Source: Sphingopyxis sp. QXT-31
Lineage (GTDB): Bacteria; Pseudomonadota; Alphaproteobacteria; Sphingomonadales; Sphingomonadaceae
Length of the DNA stretch: 64,000 nucleotides
NCBI RefSeq assembly: GCF_001984035.1
Contig: NZ_CP019449.1
Location: 3,100,001 to 3,164,000 of the forward strand
Direction: 5' to 3'
Shown: positions 33,376 through 43,689 of the stretch, piece by piece
How positions within the stretch are numbered: position 1 is the stretch's first letter
How the letters are laid out: each line of letters begins with the position of its first letter
Translations under genes and position numbers: made by a program
The notes under the pieces: model-generated
Told to the model about the DNA's origin: nothing
The model's database searches: none
The model's input: only the letters and a program-made list of their open reading frames with translations

Positions 33376-34653
33376 ATGAAGCGCGATCTTGTTCGCGAAC
33401 TGATCGAGCGCTGGCGCGGCGATTCCGGCTCGACCTATCAAAGCTGGTTCCTGTGGGAGGAACGACTGAAGAATTTTCGGTCGATCAGAAGAGGAATCTC
33501 GCAGGTCGTCGCCGAAATTGAGGCCGGCACCTTCGGAGCGGCATATCGGGGCTCGTCATTGGAGATCATTGTTCATTCAATCGCCGAGCAACGACAGATT
33601 TTCAAAGGTGCGGATCATGCTTTCTTGTGGAAGCCCAAACTCCGAATCCCGGACATCTACGAGAACGCCGACAATCAACGAGCTTTTGGCAGACTTCTTC
33701 ACCATTGCTCCTGTTGCGATACCGCCGAGGAGGTCGTCGCCGGGATCCTCGCAATCGACAGACAGAAGATCAAGGGGTTGGGTCCTGCGGTAGCCAACAT
33801 TCTCTATTTTCTGCATCCCACCCTTGTGCCTCCGTTCAATACGGCAATCGTAAAGGGCTACAACGCGCTGACGGGTGCGAATGTGAAGCTTGGCAGCTGG
33901 GAGCATTTTCTCGCGATGCGCGCGGGCATTCTGGATCTCAACGATTGCTACCGGGATCTTCTCTCCAACGATTTGGGCGCGATAGGAGGGCTGCTGTTCG
34001 ATATCGGATCGGGACGGTTTCCAGCCCCACCGCTCAGCGGTTCGAGCGAAAATGCTCGCGATTGGATGGCCTTGCTGAATGAAACGCGCTCACAGTCCGA
34101 CAAGTTCGATAAGGGGCTTGCAAATCAGAAAGAGAGCGACCGGACGCATAGCGAAGTCCAATCCTGGCTTCGGGACCTCGGCCTTGCACTTGGATATGAC
34201 GTCTGGGTAGCGGCAAATGACCGGGGGCGCCTTCATGAGGGTGTACCGCTCGGGTCTCGATGCCTCGATAGCTTGCCGCATGCCATCGCAACCGCTCAAG
34301 GAAGCGATGCCATAAGACTGATCGACATCTTATGGCTCGAGCAATCGACGGCTACGGTCGCGGCGGCATTCGAAGTCGAGCATTCGACATCCATTTATTC
34401 CGGAATTGTCCGCATGCTTGATCTCGCGCTGAGCAGCGAGAATCTTCATTTGTCGACGCCACTTTTCCTGGTTGCACCCGATGCGCGAGAAGCCGATGTC
34501 CGCGCTCAGCTCCGACGCCCGGCTTTCAGCCGGATCGGTGATCTCGACATTTCCTACCTGCCCTACGCCGAGCTCGAACAGAACAGGGTCGCCATTGCCC
34601 GCTTCGGTACGGGCCTGAAGGCGATCAAGGCGATCTCCCATCCATTGCCGTGA
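33376..34653 (+). CDS. Unrecognised protein with HhH-like and PD-(D/E)XK nuclease-like signals
   Basis: I do not recognise the family of this 425-residue protein. Around residues 131-155 it reads KIKGLGPAVANILYFLHP followed by PPFNTAIVKGYN, which has the GLGxxxA form of a helix-hairpin-helix DNA-binding motif. Near residues 315-345 it reads IDILWLE and, after a short strand, AAFEVEHSTSIYSG, a D...ExE pattern like the PD-(D/E)XK nuclease core; LFLVAPDAREADV follows as in many restriction enzymes. The acidic residue after FEVE is followed by HS instead of the usual lysine. No methyltransferase lies beside it. ATG at 33352 is an alternative start. It may be a stand-alone DNA-targeting defence protein. 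Base use is less GC-rich than neighbours, suggesting transfer. Confidence 0.6.
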   Translation: MKRDLVRELIERWRGDSGSTYQSWFLWEERLKNFRSIRRGISQVVAEIEAGTFGAAYRGSSLEIIVHSIAEQRQIFKGADHAFLWKPKLRIPDIYENADNQRAFGRLLHHCSCCDTAEEVVAGILAIDRQKIKGLGPAVANILYFLHPTLVPPFNTAIVKGYNALTGANVKLGSWEHFLAMRAGILDLNDCYRDLLSNDLGAIGGLLFDIGSGRFPAPPLSGSSENARDWMALLNETRSQSDKFDKGLANQKESDRTHSEVQSWLRDLGLALGYDVWVAANDRGRLHEGVPLGSRCLDSLPHAIATAQGSDAIRLIDILWLEQSTATVAAAFEVEHSTSIYSGIVRMLDLALSSENLHLSTPLFLVAPDAREADVRAQLRRPAFSRIGDLDISYLPYAELEQNRVAIARFGTGLKAIKAISHPLP

Positions 34654-34885
34654 GGCAGCCGACGACGCGTAGGCCTCCGAAAGCAGTTGGTCTTCGCATC
34701 CTCGCGGCGTCACAGGGAAAGCCGGGCATCGAAATCGCGCGCGCTACCGACGTTCAGGATGGGACTAGCCCGTATCTGTTCGTGCCATCTTACTGTCCGG
34801 CTCATCGTGCCATCAGCAGGGCCGTTCAAGTAACGGCGCCGGTGAGAACAGGGACATATCATGTCCTGCGTTCAGAGGAAGTATT

Positions 34886-34911
34886 CCCCCCGGGCGCAAG
34901 CGCCCAGGGGG
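34886..34911. terminator. Strong hairpin between convergent genes
   Basis: CCCCC(C)GGGCGC-AA-GCGCCC(A)GGGGG forms a stem of 11 pairs with a two-base loop and one mismatch. It lies between the convergent nuclease-like gene and TonB-receptor gene and could end both transcripts. No T-run is present. The rest of 34654-34960 (about 300 bases) holds no convincing gene. Confidence 0.5.
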
Positions 34912-34960
34912 ACCGACGACCGTAGGGGAGTCGCCGGGGGACCTCGCAGGACGAGGAACC

Positions 34961-37075
34961 TCAGAAAAAGTAGCGCAGCTGCAATCCGTACTGGCGCGGC
35001 TCGCCGTAGATGTAGAGCGGAAGAGTAGGGTTCGAGACACCCGTCGCGTCCGTCCCGATCGTACTATAGCTCACATAGCGCTCGTTGGTGAGATTTCGGC
35101 CATAAAGCGCAATTTCCCACGCTTCGCTCGCCGGCTGCCATGCGACACGCCCATTTATAAGGGTCGTGGCGTTTCCGGAAAAAAGCGGATTGTTGCTGGG
35201 CTTGAAAAAGATGCTGTCGCGCCAGGAGATATCGGTCCGTAATGTCAGCATTCCGCCGCCCAGGGAGGCCTTATATTCTCCGCCGAGAGTGATGTTCCAC
35301 TTCGGCGCGTTCGGCAGCCGCTTGCCCTTGAGGCTTGCGCCGACGTCGTCAAAATAGACATCGTAGCGCGCATCGAGATAAGCGATCGTGGATGTAAGCG
35401 TCAGGCGATCGAACGGCCGTGCCATCAGTTCCGCTTCAACGCCCTTGATCGTCGCCTTGCCGGCGTTGGTGGTACTGGCAACGCCATTATTATACTCGAC
35501 CACCTGAAGATTGGTGTAATCATAATAGAAGGCCGAAAAATTAGCTCGAAGCCGGCGATCGAGGAGCGTCGACTTCAAGCCGACTTCGTAGCTCCAGACA
35601 TACTCCGGGAGGAAAGGCCGCCCGTCTCCCAGCTGGAATCCACCCGATTTGAACCCGCGGGTTGCCGACGCATAAGCCATGACGTCATCGGCAAGGTCGT
35701 AATCGATCCCAATTTTCGGAGTCCAGGCGGTCCAGGATGATTTGGGCTGACCGGCATCGACCTGATTTCCGTTCAGCAGGACACGATATCCGAAATCCTT
35801 TTTTTCGTATGAGTATCGAAGCCCTCCGGTCAATCGCAGGCGGTCGATGAGTTCGTAGCTTGCTTGTCCGAAGAGCGCGAATGCATTCGTCGTATTGTTT
35901 TCCGGGATCGCGAGCCGACGACCCGGTTCGATGATCCGTATTTCGTCATTGCCCTTTTCGTTGAGATAGAAGGCCCCGACGATCCAGCGCAGCTTGTCTG
36001 CATCATTGTTGAGCAGTTGGAACTCCTGCGTGAAGCTGCGAGAGCGTTCGAAAAACTCGATATCGCGGAGGAAGAGGTCGGTCGAGTCGACATCGAGCGC
36101 CTGGACGACCTTGCTCTTGCGCAGCGCAGTGATCGAGCGGATCGTGACCGGACCACCATCCCAGTTCATCGTCGAGGACACGCCCCAAGCATCGACGTCG
36201 TAACGCGGCACGCGGTCGAGCGCGGCTTCTTTGTCATTGGCCGGGATCGTCGCCCCCGCATCGATGAAGCCTTGCGGATAAAAGGGCCGGACAGACCGTG
36301 CGCCAGTCTCGCGATCGCGGCTGGCATCCGCCCGCAGCACGATCTCAAGACGGTCGCTAGCGTCGATCGCAAGCGTCAGTCGTCCGGCGAGATTGTCTTC
36401 ATTCTGGTATCGCCGTCCCGAAACGATGTCGCGGTAGATGCCGTCACGCTGGTTGGCAAGCAAGGTGAGACGGCCTCGGACGCCCGCTCCGAGCGGCCCC
36501 GAAATCGTGCCACTAAGCGAGCGCTTCTCATAATTTCCGACTGTGAGCCCCAGCGCGCCGGTCAAATCCTCCGTTGGCATCTTGGAGATGATGTTGAGCG
36601 TGCCGCCGGCGGAGTTGCGACCGAAGAGAACGCCCTGCGGACCGCGCAGAACCTCGATGCGTTCAACGTCGAACAAATCCTGATAGCTCGTCGTCGGACG
36701 CGAGATGTAGACACCGTCGTAATGGACCGTCGTGCTGGGATCGGTCGCAACGCCGAACGCGGAGGTGCCGATTCCACGAATATTGATGATCGCCATGGAA
36801 TCGTTGGTGATCGACACGCCCGGCACGAAAAATTGCAGGTCTTCGACGTTGGATATGCCCGTTGCCGTAAGCGCCTCGCCGGTCATCGCTGTGACCGAGA
36901 CGGGAACAGACTGCAAATTTTCCTCGCGCTTCTCGGCCGTTACGATGATCTCCGCGAGGCCTTCCGACTGGGCTTCCTGAGCCTGCACAGGCATTGCGAA
37001 CGCCATCGCAATCGCCGCGAGCGAAGTTCGCTGCATTGTGCGCTTCTTTAACGAGCAACAGTATAGATTGTTCAC
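34961..37075 (-). CDS. TonB-dependent outer-membrane receptor
   Basis: The 704-residue protein has a signal (KKRTMQRTSLAAIAMAFAMPVQA), EIIVTAEKREENLQSVPVSVTAMTG, a plug domain (INIRGIGTSAFG, RIEVLRGPQGVLFGRNSAGGTLN) and a barrel ending LQLRYFF. EKREENLQSVP marks the large FecA/Fiu-like sphingomonad class rather than the VVTGSR class of the other receptors in this window. The GTG at 37075 is preceded by AGGGGAAG, better than the site before the ATG at 37036. Inside a copper block it could be a copper-chelate or siderophore receptor (OprC-like function), an inference only. Confidence 0.92.
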   Translation of the reverse strand: MNNLYCCSLKKRTMQRTSLAAIAMAFAMPVQAQEAQSEGLAEIIVTAEKREENLQSVPVSVTAMTGEALTATGISNVEDLQFFVPGVSITNDSMAIINIRGIGTSAFGVATDPSTTVHYDGVYISRPTTSYQDLFDVERIEVLRGPQGVLFGRNSAGGTLNIISKMPTEDLTGALGLTVGNYEKRSLSGTISGPLGAGVRGRLTLLANQRDGIYRDIVSGRRYQNEDNLAGRLTLAIDASDRLEIVLRADASRDRETGARSVRPFYPQGFIDAGATIPANDKEAALDRVPRYDVDAWGVSSTMNWDGGPVTIRSITALRKSKVVQALDVDSTDLFLRDIEFFERSRSFTQEFQLLNNDADKLRWIVGAFYLNEKGNDEIRIIEPGRRLAIPENNTTNAFALFGQASYELIDRLRLTGGLRYSYEKKDFGYRVLLNGNQVDAGQPKSSWTAWTPKIGIDYDLADDVMAYASATRGFKSGGFQLGDGRPFLPEYVWSYEVGLKSTLLDRRLRANFSAFYYDYTNLQVVEYNNGVASTTNAGKATIKGVEAELMARPFDRLTLTSTIAYLDARYDVYFDDVGASLKGKRLPNAPKWNITLGGEYKASLGGGMLTLRTDISWRDSIFFKPSNNPLFSGNATTLINGRVAWQPASEAWEIALYGRNLTNERYVSYSTIGTDATGVSNPTLPLYIYGEPRQYGLQLRYFF

Positions 37076-37156
37076 TACGCTTCCCCTGTTTCGAAGAACT
37101 GCGCCGTCGCGCAGCTCAAATGAGTTTCGGGGAAGTCGAGGACAAAAACATGCATG

Positions 37157-37185
37157 CCCGGAAACCGCTGTTTACGGCTTCCGGG
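37157..37185. other. Hairpin CCCGGAA...TTCCGGG upstream of the cus operon
   Basis: Seven-base perfect arms with an inner CCG/CGG pair enclose CTGTTTA. It lies in the 274-base divergent region between the receptor (minus) and the first small cus-operon gene (plus), which holds no other gene. It may be an operator or a leader structure. Confidence 0.35.
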
Positions 37186-37349
37186 TTCAAACACCCAACA
37201 TCCCCTACTGAGATTGATTACGCACCAGAACGCCCCATCCCTCAAAAAATGGTACAGAGGACGTTTGACCGATGGAATTGGGCTCTCCGATTTGTCCGGC
37301 TTGCCAGAATGAAGTTGACGCGGAATGCGCCAAGGATCATGCTTTCGTC

Positions 37350-37709
37350 ATGAAGCGCCGCTTCTCGCTCCTGCTCCTTCTCGGAGCCTTGCTGGGTCTC
37401 TTGGCCCAGGAAGCGGCGTTCGCTTCAGCGATGCCGATGCCCGACACGGCCATCACCGCGTCCGCAATGAGCGACGAATGCGCGGAGATGATGGGCATCG
37501 ACAAGTCGCAGGACAAGAGGCCCTGCCAAGGTCTCACGCTCGACTGCATTGCCAAGATGGGCTGCGCGCTTCCGCCCGCCGTCGTATCGCCGGCTATGCC
37601 GCTCGAAACGAAAGCGCATGTCCCGGGCTTGCTCGATCCGCTTCCTGTCCGGCGGCTCGCTGGCAGAACATTCGGCCCCGAACCCGATCCACCTCTATCC
37701 CTCGGCTGA
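37350..37709 (+). CDS. Small secreted Cys/Met-containing protein of the cus operon
   Basis: The 119-residue protein begins MKRRFSLLLLLGALLGLL and a cleavage-like AFASA. The mature part has MPMPDT and a run with four cysteines (DECAEMMG, PCQGLTLDC, KMGCALPP) that could bind Cu(I) or form disulfides. I do not recognise the family. The frame is open from 37272 with two further CPAC cysteines upstream, but the signal peptide argues for 37350. It is the first gene of the probable cus transcript. Confidence 0.6.
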   Translation: MKRRFSLLLLLGALLGLLAQEAAFASAMPMPDTAITASAMSDECAEMMGIDKSQDKRPCQGLTLDCIAKMGCALPPAVVSPAMPLETKAHVPGLLDPLPVRRLAGRTFGPEPDPPLSLG

Positions 37710-37772
37710 ACTGCAAAAGGCGAACCGCGCTTCCGGCGCGCCTTTCCTAGCTTTTCAACCGAGGAATTCGAC

Positions 37773-38039
37773 ATGAAACCTATTTTTGCTCTTGCCGCAC
37801 TCGCGGCCGCAACGCTTGCCGCTCCCGTTTTCGCACAGGAAGCGCCGGGGGGCCATTATGAATGGCAGACCCGCCAGGTGCCGGGACCGAACAAGTCCAA
37901 TACCACCTCGCGGGTCCGCGTCTGGGTGAAGGACAAGTCCGCCCAGATGGCCAACTGCGACTGCGACATGATGAAGGCCGATCCGGCCGATTGCATGAAA
38001 AAAATGACCGGCGGCCACATGGCGCACCCCGCGGCGTAA
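37773..38039 (+). CDS. Small secreted protein of the cus operon
   Basis: The 88-residue protein has a signal ending APVFAQ and a short mature region with HYEWQTRQVPGPNKS, then CDCDMMKADPADCMKKMTGGHMAHPAA. Three cysteines and several Met/His at the C-terminus suggest metal binding. I do not recognise a named family. It lies 63 bases after the previous small gene and 63 before cusC. Confidence 0.65.
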   Translation: MKPIFALAALAAATLAAPVFAQEAPGGHYEWQTRQVPGPNKSNTTSRVRVWVKDKSAQMANCDCDMMKADPADCMKKMTGGHMAHPAA

Positions 38040-38102
38040 TATCTCCATCCCCGGCGCCTATGCGCCGGGGATGGCCTCGCCCGATCCAAAAAGGGGGAAA
38101 TC

Positions 38103-39329
38103 ATGCGCCTTTTCTTTGCGGCAGCCGTGCTTGCGCTGCCCACGGCCCTGCACGCCGAACCGATGTCGCTCGATGATGCGCTTCGGCTGGCGGAAACGCG
38201 AGCGCCCGAATTACAAGCCCGAGAAGCCGGGCTCGATGCCGCGCGGTCGGCGGCAATCGCCGCCGACCGGCTTCCCGACCCGAAGCTCAATCTCGCCATC
38301 CAGGATTTCCCGGTAACCGGTCCCGATGCGGGCCGGTTCAATCGCGACGATTTCACGATGCAGGTCATCGGCGTCAGCCAGGATTTCCCGAACTCCGCCA
38401 AGCGACGCGCACGCGCGACGCGCGCGCAGGCCGATATCGGAATCGCCCGCGCCGACGAGGCAGTTACCGCGCAGGACGTCCGGCTCGCGACTGCGCTTGC
38501 CTGGGTCGATCTCTTCTATGCCAAGAAGCGGCTGAAGGAACTCGACCTGCTCGACGCCGGTCTCGGGGATTTGCAAGCAACGGTGACGGCGCGGCTAGCG
38601 AGCGGCGCGGCGCGCCCGGCGCAAGCGCTGGAGCCCGATCAGCTTCGCGCCGCGATCAACGACCGCCGCAGCGCGCTCGCCGCCGAGATCGCGCGCGCCC
38701 GCGCACAGCTCGCGCGTTTCACCGGCGACCCCGTCGCCGACACGGCGGGCGACCCGCCGCCGCCGACGGTCGACGAGGCGACGCTGCGCGCGGGCATCGA
38801 CGCCCTGCCAAGGCTGCGGGCGCTCGACGCTCGCGCCATCGCGGCCGATGCCGAAACGGGCCTTGCGCGCGCCGACAAGCGCCCCGACTGGAGCGTCAAT
38901 GCGGCCTATGGACGTCGCGAGCCCAATTATGGCGACCTCGTCACGCTCGGGGTCACGATCGATCTGCCATTTTTCTCGAAAAAGCGGCAGGATCCCAAAA
39001 TCGCCGCCCGCGCCAGCGAAGCGACACGCGCGCGCCTCGACCGCGAAGCCGCCAAGCGCGACATCGCGGCGTCGCTCGACGCCGATCTAGCCGATCATCG
39101 CATGCACCACGAGCAGTTGACAAATGCACGGTCGCAGCTGGTGCCGCTGGCGAAGAAGCGCGCCGAGCTCGACCTTGTCAGCTACGCCGCCGGAAAGCTC
39201 GACCTCGGCACTGCGCTCCTGTCGACACTCGCGCTGGCAGAGGCCGAAGTCGATGCGCTGTCGCGCGAAGCCGAGGTCGCGCGCGACGCGATCCGGATCA
39301 ACACTATCTATGGGGAGACAGGGCGATGA
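38103..39329 (+). CDS. cusC: Outer-membrane efflux channel of the TolC family (CusC/CzcC type)
   Basis: The 408-residue protein has a signal (ALPTALHAEP), and two outer-membrane efflux repeats with the coiled-coil pattern of the TolC family (LRLAETRAPELQAREAGLDAAR, KLNLAIQDFPV, GVSQDFPN, DWSVNAAYGRREPNYGDLVTLGVTIDLPFF). It lacks the lipobox of E. coli CusC. The stop overlaps the cusB start by four bases. It forms the outer-membrane exit of the heavy-metal RND pump encoded downstream. Confidence 0.9.
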   Translation: MRLFFAAAVLALPTALHAEPMSLDDALRLAETRAPELQAREAGLDAARSAAIAADRLPDPKLNLAIQDFPVTGPDAGRFNRDDFTMQVIGVSQDFPNSAKRRARATRAQADIGIARADEAVTAQDVRLATALAWVDLFYAKKRLKELDLLDAGLGDLQATVTARLASGAARPAQALEPDQLRAAINDRRSALAAEIARARAQLARFTGDPVADTAGDPPPPTVDEATLRAGIDALPRLRALDARAIAADAETGLARADKRPDWSVNAAYGRREPNYGDLVTLGVTIDLPFFSKKRQDPKIAARASEATRARLDREAAKRDIAASLDADLADHRMHHEQLTNARSQLVPLAKKRAELDLVSYAAGKLDLGTALLSTLALAEAEVDALSREAEVARDAIRINTIYGETGR

Positions 39330-40558
39330 CCGATGCGACGTCAGCGGCGCGGTGGCGCGCCGCTATCCTGGCCGCGGTGCTGATCGCGGGCGGCGGCGGC
39401 TATTGGCTGGGACAGCGCGGGGACAGCCATGCGCCGGGGGGAACCCCGGCCGACAGCCGCAAGATCCTCTATTATTACGACCCGATGTTTCCGAACCAGA
39501 AGTTCGACAAGCCCGGCAAGTCGCCCTTCATGGATATGCAGCTCGAGCCTAAATATGCCGATGAGGCTGGCGGTTCTGGCACCGGCCCCGGCATCACGGT
39601 CGATCCGGCCGCGAGGCAGAGCCTCGGAATACGCGTCGTCGCGGCCGAAATGGGCAGTCTGGCGGCGACCTTCGACGTCAATGGCAGTGTGGATTTCAAC
39701 CAGCGCGACGTCGCCATCGTCCAGGCGCGCTCGGGCGGCTTCGTCGAGCGCGTCTATCGCCTCGCGCCCGGCGACGTCATCGGCGCCGGCACGCCGATCG
39801 CCGACCTGCAATTGCCCGAATGGGGCGGCGCCCAGACCGAATATCTGAGCGTCAAGAAACTCGGACGCCCAGACCTCACTTCAGCGGCACGCCAGCGGCT
39901 GCGGCTGATGGGCATGCCCGAAGGGGTGATTGCCGAGGTCGACCGGACCGGACGAACCGGCGGCAGGCTGACGATACGCGCGCCGATCGGCGGCGTCGTC
40001 CAGACACTTAATGCGCGCGCGGGCGTCACGCTCGCCACGGGGCAGACGCTCGCCGAAATTTCGGGGCTCGGCACGGTATGGCTCAACGCGGCGCTACCCG
40101 AAGCGCAGGCCGGGTTGGTCAACATCGGCCAGCGGGCGACGGCGACCCTTACCGCCTTTCCCGGCGAGAGCTTCGCCGGCAGGGTCGTGGCGATCCTGCC
40201 GACGACGACCGCCGACAGTCGGACTCTGACGGTGCGCATTGAACTCGCCAATCGCGGCGGGCGTCTCCGCCCCGGAATGTTCGCGGCGGTAGCGCTCGGC
40301 GGCGATGCCAAACCGGCGCTGCTGGTGCCGAGCGAAGCGGTGATCCGCACCGGCACGCGCAGCATCGTGATGCTCGAGAAGGGCGACGGTCGCTATCATC
40401 CTGCCGAAGTGGTCGCTGGGCGCGAAGGCGGCGGCAAGACCGAGATATTGCGGGGGCTCGCACCCGGCGAGAAGGTCGTCGCGTCGGGTCAGTTCCTGCT
40501 CGATTCCGAAGCGAGCCTGACCGGTCTCACCGTGCGCCCGCTGGAGCCTGCGCAATGA
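39326..40558 (+). CDS. cusB: RND efflux periplasmic adaptor (CusB type) with heavy-metal-binding domain
   Basis: The 410-residue protein has one N-terminal membrane helix ([19 protein letters not shown]), an HMBD-like segment [20 protein letters not shown] then MDMQLEP, as in CusB proteins that accept metal, and a membrane-fusion domain ([53 protein letters not shown]). Starts and ends overlap neighbours by four bases. It links CusA to the outer-membrane channel. Confidence 0.92.
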   Translation: MTDATSAARWRAAILAAVLIAGGGGYWLGQRGDSHAPGGTPADSRKILYYYDPMFPNQKFDKPGKSPFMDMQLEPKYADEAGGSGTGPGITVDPAARQSLGIRVVAAEMGSLAATFDVNGSVDFNQRDVAIVQARSGGFVERVYRLAPGDVIGAGTPIADLQLPEWGGAQTEYLSVKKLGRPDLTSAARQRLRLMGMPEGVIAEVDRTGRTGGRLTIRAPIGGVVQTLNARAGVTLATGQTLAEISGLGTVWLNAALPEAQAGLVNIGQRATATLTAFPGESFAGRVVAILPTTTADSRTLTVRIELANRGGRLRPGMFAAVALGGDAKPALLVPSEAVIRTGTRSIVMLEKGDGRYHPAEVVAGREGGGKTEILRGLAPGEKVVASGQFLLDSEASLTGLTVRPLEPAQ

Positions 40559-43500
40559 TCGCGAAGATCATTCGCGCCTCGGTCGCGGCGCGCGGACTTG
40601 TCGTCGCGGCGGCACTGATCCTGACGCTGCTCGGGATCGCCGCGGTCCGCACGACGCCGGTCGATGCCCTGCCTGATCTCTCGGACGTTCAAGTCATCAT
40701 CCGCACCACTTATGCGGGCCAGGCACCGCGGATCGTCGAGGATCAGGTCACCTATCCGATCACGACGACGATGCTCTCCGTGCCCGGAGCGCGCGTCGTG
40801 CGCGGCTATAGCTTCGTCGGCGACAGCTTCGTCTATGTGCTATTCAACGACGGCACCGATCCCTATTGGGCGCGCAGCCGCGTCCTCGAATATCTGAGCC
40901 AGGTGCAAAGCCGCCTCCCCGAGGGCGCACGCGCGAGCCTCGGCCCCGACGCAACCGGGGTCGGCTGGATCTATGAATATGCGCTGGTCGACAAGAGCGG
41001 CCGCCACGATCTCGCCGAACTGCGCAGCCTGCAGGACTGGTTCCTCCGCTTCGAACTCAAATCGGTCCCTGGCGTCGCCGAGGTCGCGAGCATCGGCGGC
41101 ATGGTGCGCCAATATCAGATCATCGTCGATCCGCAGAAGCTCGCCGCCTTCGGGGTGACCGCGCCGGAGGTGGCAGACGCCCTCAAGCGCGCCAACCAGG
41201 AAAGCGGCGGCGGCAGCCTCGAACTCGCCGAAGCCGAATATATCGTCCGCGCGAGCGGCTATCTGAAGTCGCTCGACGACTTTCGCGCGGTTCCTCTCCG
41301 CACTGCAAGCGGCGGAATTCCGGTTACGGTGGGCGACGTCGCAACGGTCCAGATCGGCCCCGACACAAGGCGCGGTATCGCCGAGCTCAACGGCGAGGGT
41401 GAGGTCGCGGGCGGCGTGATCGTCATGCGAGAGGGCAAGAATGCCCGCGAGGTTATCGACGGCGTCCGCACCAAGCTCGCCGAGCTCAAGCGCAGCCTGC
41501 CGCCCGGGGTCGAGATCGTCACCACTTACGACCGTTCGGGGCTGATCGACCGCGCGGTCGACAATCTGACCTCGAAGCTCGTCGAAGAGTTCATCATCGT
41601 CGGGCTCGTCTGCGCGCTCTTCCTCTGGCACGCGCGCTCGGCGCTGGTCGCGATCCTGACCTTGCCGCTCGGCATCCTCATCGCCTTTATCGTCATGCGG
41701 CTGCAGGGGCTCAACGCCAATATCCTGTCGCTGGGCGGCATCGCGATCGCGGTCGGCGCGATGGTCGACGCAGCCGTGGTGATGATCGAAAATGCCCACA
41801 AGCATCTCGAACATTGGGAGCGCGATCATCCGGGCGAGGACTTGAAGGGCGCCGAACGCTGGCGCGTGATCACCGAGGCCGCCGCCGAAGTTGGGCCGGC
41901 GCTCTTCCTCAGCCTCCTCATCATCACCTTCTCGTTCATCCCGATCTTCACGCTCGAGGGCCAGGAAGGGCGACTCTTCGCGCCGCTCGCATTCACCAAA
42001 ACCTATGCGATGGCCGCGGCCGCGATACTCTCGATCACGCTGGTTCCGGTGCTGATGGGCTGGCTGATCCGCGGCCGGATCCCCGCCGAACAGGCCAATC
42101 CGATCAATCGCTGGCTGACCCACGCCTATCGGCCGGCACTCGACTGGGTGCTGGCCCGCCCCAAAAAGGCGCTCGCGATCGCCGGCCTCGTCTTCGCCAC
42201 CAGCCTGTGGCCGATGACCCAGATCGGCGGCGAGTTCATGCCGCAGATGCGCGAAGGCGACCTGCTCTACATGCCCTCGGCGCTTCCCGGCATTTCAGCG
42301 GCGCGCGCGTCGAGCCTGCTCCAGCAAACCGATCGGCTGATCAAGACGGTGCCCGAGGTCGAGAGCGTGTTCGGCAAAGCAGGGCGCGCCGACACCGCGA
42401 CCGACCCGGCGCCCCTAGAGATGTTCGAAACGACGATCCGCTTCAAACCGAAAGAGCAATGGCGTCCCGGCATGACCGAGGAAAAGCTGGTCGAGGAACT
42501 CGATGCGCGCGTCCGCGTTCCGGGGCTCGCCAATTTCTGGATTCCCCCGATCCGCAACCGCATCGATATGCTCGCGACCGGGATCAAGAGCCCGGTAGGT
42601 ATCAAGGTCGCGGGATCGGATCTGGCGGCGATCGACCAGACCGCCAAACGCATCGAAACGGTCGTGAAGACCGTGCCCGGCGTCGCCTCGGCGCTGGCCG
42701 AACGGCTGACCGGCGGGCGCTATATCGATGTCGACATCGATCGCGCCGCGGCGGCGCGCTACGGCCTCAATGTCGCCGACGTGCAGTCCATCGTCTCCGG
42801 CGCGATCGGCGGCGAGACGATCGGCCAGACCATCGAGGGGCTCGCGCGCTACCCGATCAGCGTCCGCTATCCGCGCGAGCTGCGCGACAGTATCGGCGAA
42901 CTCGCTAGCCTGCCGATCCTGACGCCTTCGCGCCAGCAAATCACGCTCGGCACCGTCGCCAGCGTGAAGGTGAGCGACGGCCCGCCGATGCTGCGCAGCG
43001 AGAATGGGCGTCCGGTAACCTGGATCTATGTCGACAGCCGCGGCCGCGACCTGCAGGGGCTGGTGCAGGACATGCAGCAGGCTATCGAGCGCGACGTCAA
43101 GCTGCCGCCGGGCGTCAGCGTCTCCTACACTGGACAGTTCGAGTTCCTCGTCCGCGCGACCGAACGGATGAAGATCGTGGTGCCGGTCACGCTCGCGATC
43201 ATCTTAGTCCTGCTCTATCTGACCTTCCGCCGCTGGGACGAGGCTTTACTCATTATGGCAAGCTTGCCCTTCGCGCTCACCGGCGGCCTGTGGCTGCTCT
43301 ATCTGCTCGGCTATAACCAGTCGGTTGCGAGCGCAGTCGGGTTCATTGCGCTCGCTGGCGTCGCCGCCGAGTTCGGGGTCGTGATGCTTATCTATCTCAA
43401 ACAGGCGCTCGCCGCCCGCGACGACGGCGACATCAAGGCCGCGGTCCGTGACGGTGCGCTGCTGCGCGTGCGGCCCAAGGCGATGACCGTCGCAGTCATC

Positions 43501-43689
43501 CTCGCCGGCTTGTTCCCGATCCTCGTCGGGACCGGGACGGGTTCGGAGGTGATGAGCCGGATCGCAGCGCCGATGGTCGGCGGCATGCTCACCGCGCCGC
43601 TCTTGTCGATGTTCATCATTCCCGCCGCCTATCTGCTCATGCGGAGACGCGCGGCAAATCCCATTCAACCCGAAGGAGAAGCGACATGA
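40555..43689 (+). CDS. cusA: Heavy-metal RND efflux pump CusA/CzcA
   Basis: The 1044-residue protein has the RND layout of 12 membrane helices and two periplasmic loops ([86 protein letters not shown]). [24 protein letters not shown] is the family helix 4 with the proton-relay acidic residue in an A-x-x-D-A context as in Cu(I)/Ag(I) pumps. The following gene is a CusF-like chaperone, so copper or silver is the likely substrate. Confidence 0.94.
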   Translation: MIAKIIRASVAARGLVVAAALILTLLGIAAVRTTPVDALPDLSDVQVIIRTTYAGQAPRIVEDQVTYPITTTMLSVPGARVVRGYSFVGDSFVYVLFNDGTDPYWARSRVLEYLSQVQSRLPEGARASLGPDATGVGWIYEYALVDKSGRHDLAELRSLQDWFLRFELKSVPGVAEVASIGGMVRQYQIIVDPQKLAAFGVTAPEVADALKRANQESGGGSLELAEAEYIVRASGYLKSLDDFRAVPLRTASGGIPVTVGDVATVQIGPDTRRGIAELNGEGEVAGGVIVMREGKNAREVIDGVRTKLAELKRSLPPGVEIVTTYDRSGLIDRAVDNLTSKLVEEFIIVGLVCALFLWHARSALVAILTLPLGILIAFIVMRLQGLNANILSLGGIAIAVGAMVDAAVVMIENAHKHLEHWERDHPGEDLKGAERWRVITEAAAEVGPALFLSLLIITFSFIPIFTLEGQEGRLFAPLAFTKTYAMAAAAILSITLVPVLMGWLIRGRIPAEQANPINRWLTHAYRPALDWVLARPKKALAIAGLVFATSLWPMTQIGGEFMPQMREGDLLYMPSALPGISAARASSLLQQTDRLIKTVPEVESVFGKAGRADTATDPAPLEMFETTIRFKPKEQWRPGMTEEKLVEELDARVRVPGLANFWIPPIRNRIDMLATGIKSPVGIKVAGSDLAAIDQTAKRIETVVKTVPGVASALAERLTGGRYIDVDIDRAAAARYGLNVADVQSIVSGAIGGETIGQTIEGLARYPISVRYPRELRDSIGELASLPILTPSRQQITLGTVASVKVSDGPPMLRSENGRPVTWIYVDSRGRDLQGLVQDMQQAIERDVKLPPGVSVSYTGQFEFLVRATERMKIVVPVTLAIILVLLYLTFRRWDEALLIMASLPFALTGGLWLLYLLGYNQSVASAVGFIALAGVAAEFGVVMLIYLKQALAARDDGDIKAAVRDGALLRVRPKAMTVAVILAGLFPILVGTGTGSEVMSRIAAPMVGGMLTAPLLSMFIIPAAYLLMRRRAANPIQPEGEAT

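Noticed and set aside
33151..33441. 96-codon minus-strand ORF between cytochrome and nuclease-like genes
   Set aside because: It overlaps both genes on the opposite strand, has no binding site and has no recognisable features.
34650..34925. 91-codon plus-strand ORF after the nuclease-like gene
   Set aside because: Low-complexity composition, no binding site, and it runs through the strong hairpin at 34886-34911; no family resemblance.
37272..37349. Longer start for the small cus-operon protein, adding a CPAC motif
   Set aside because: It would put a signal peptide in the middle of the protein; the 37350 start gives a normal N-terminus.
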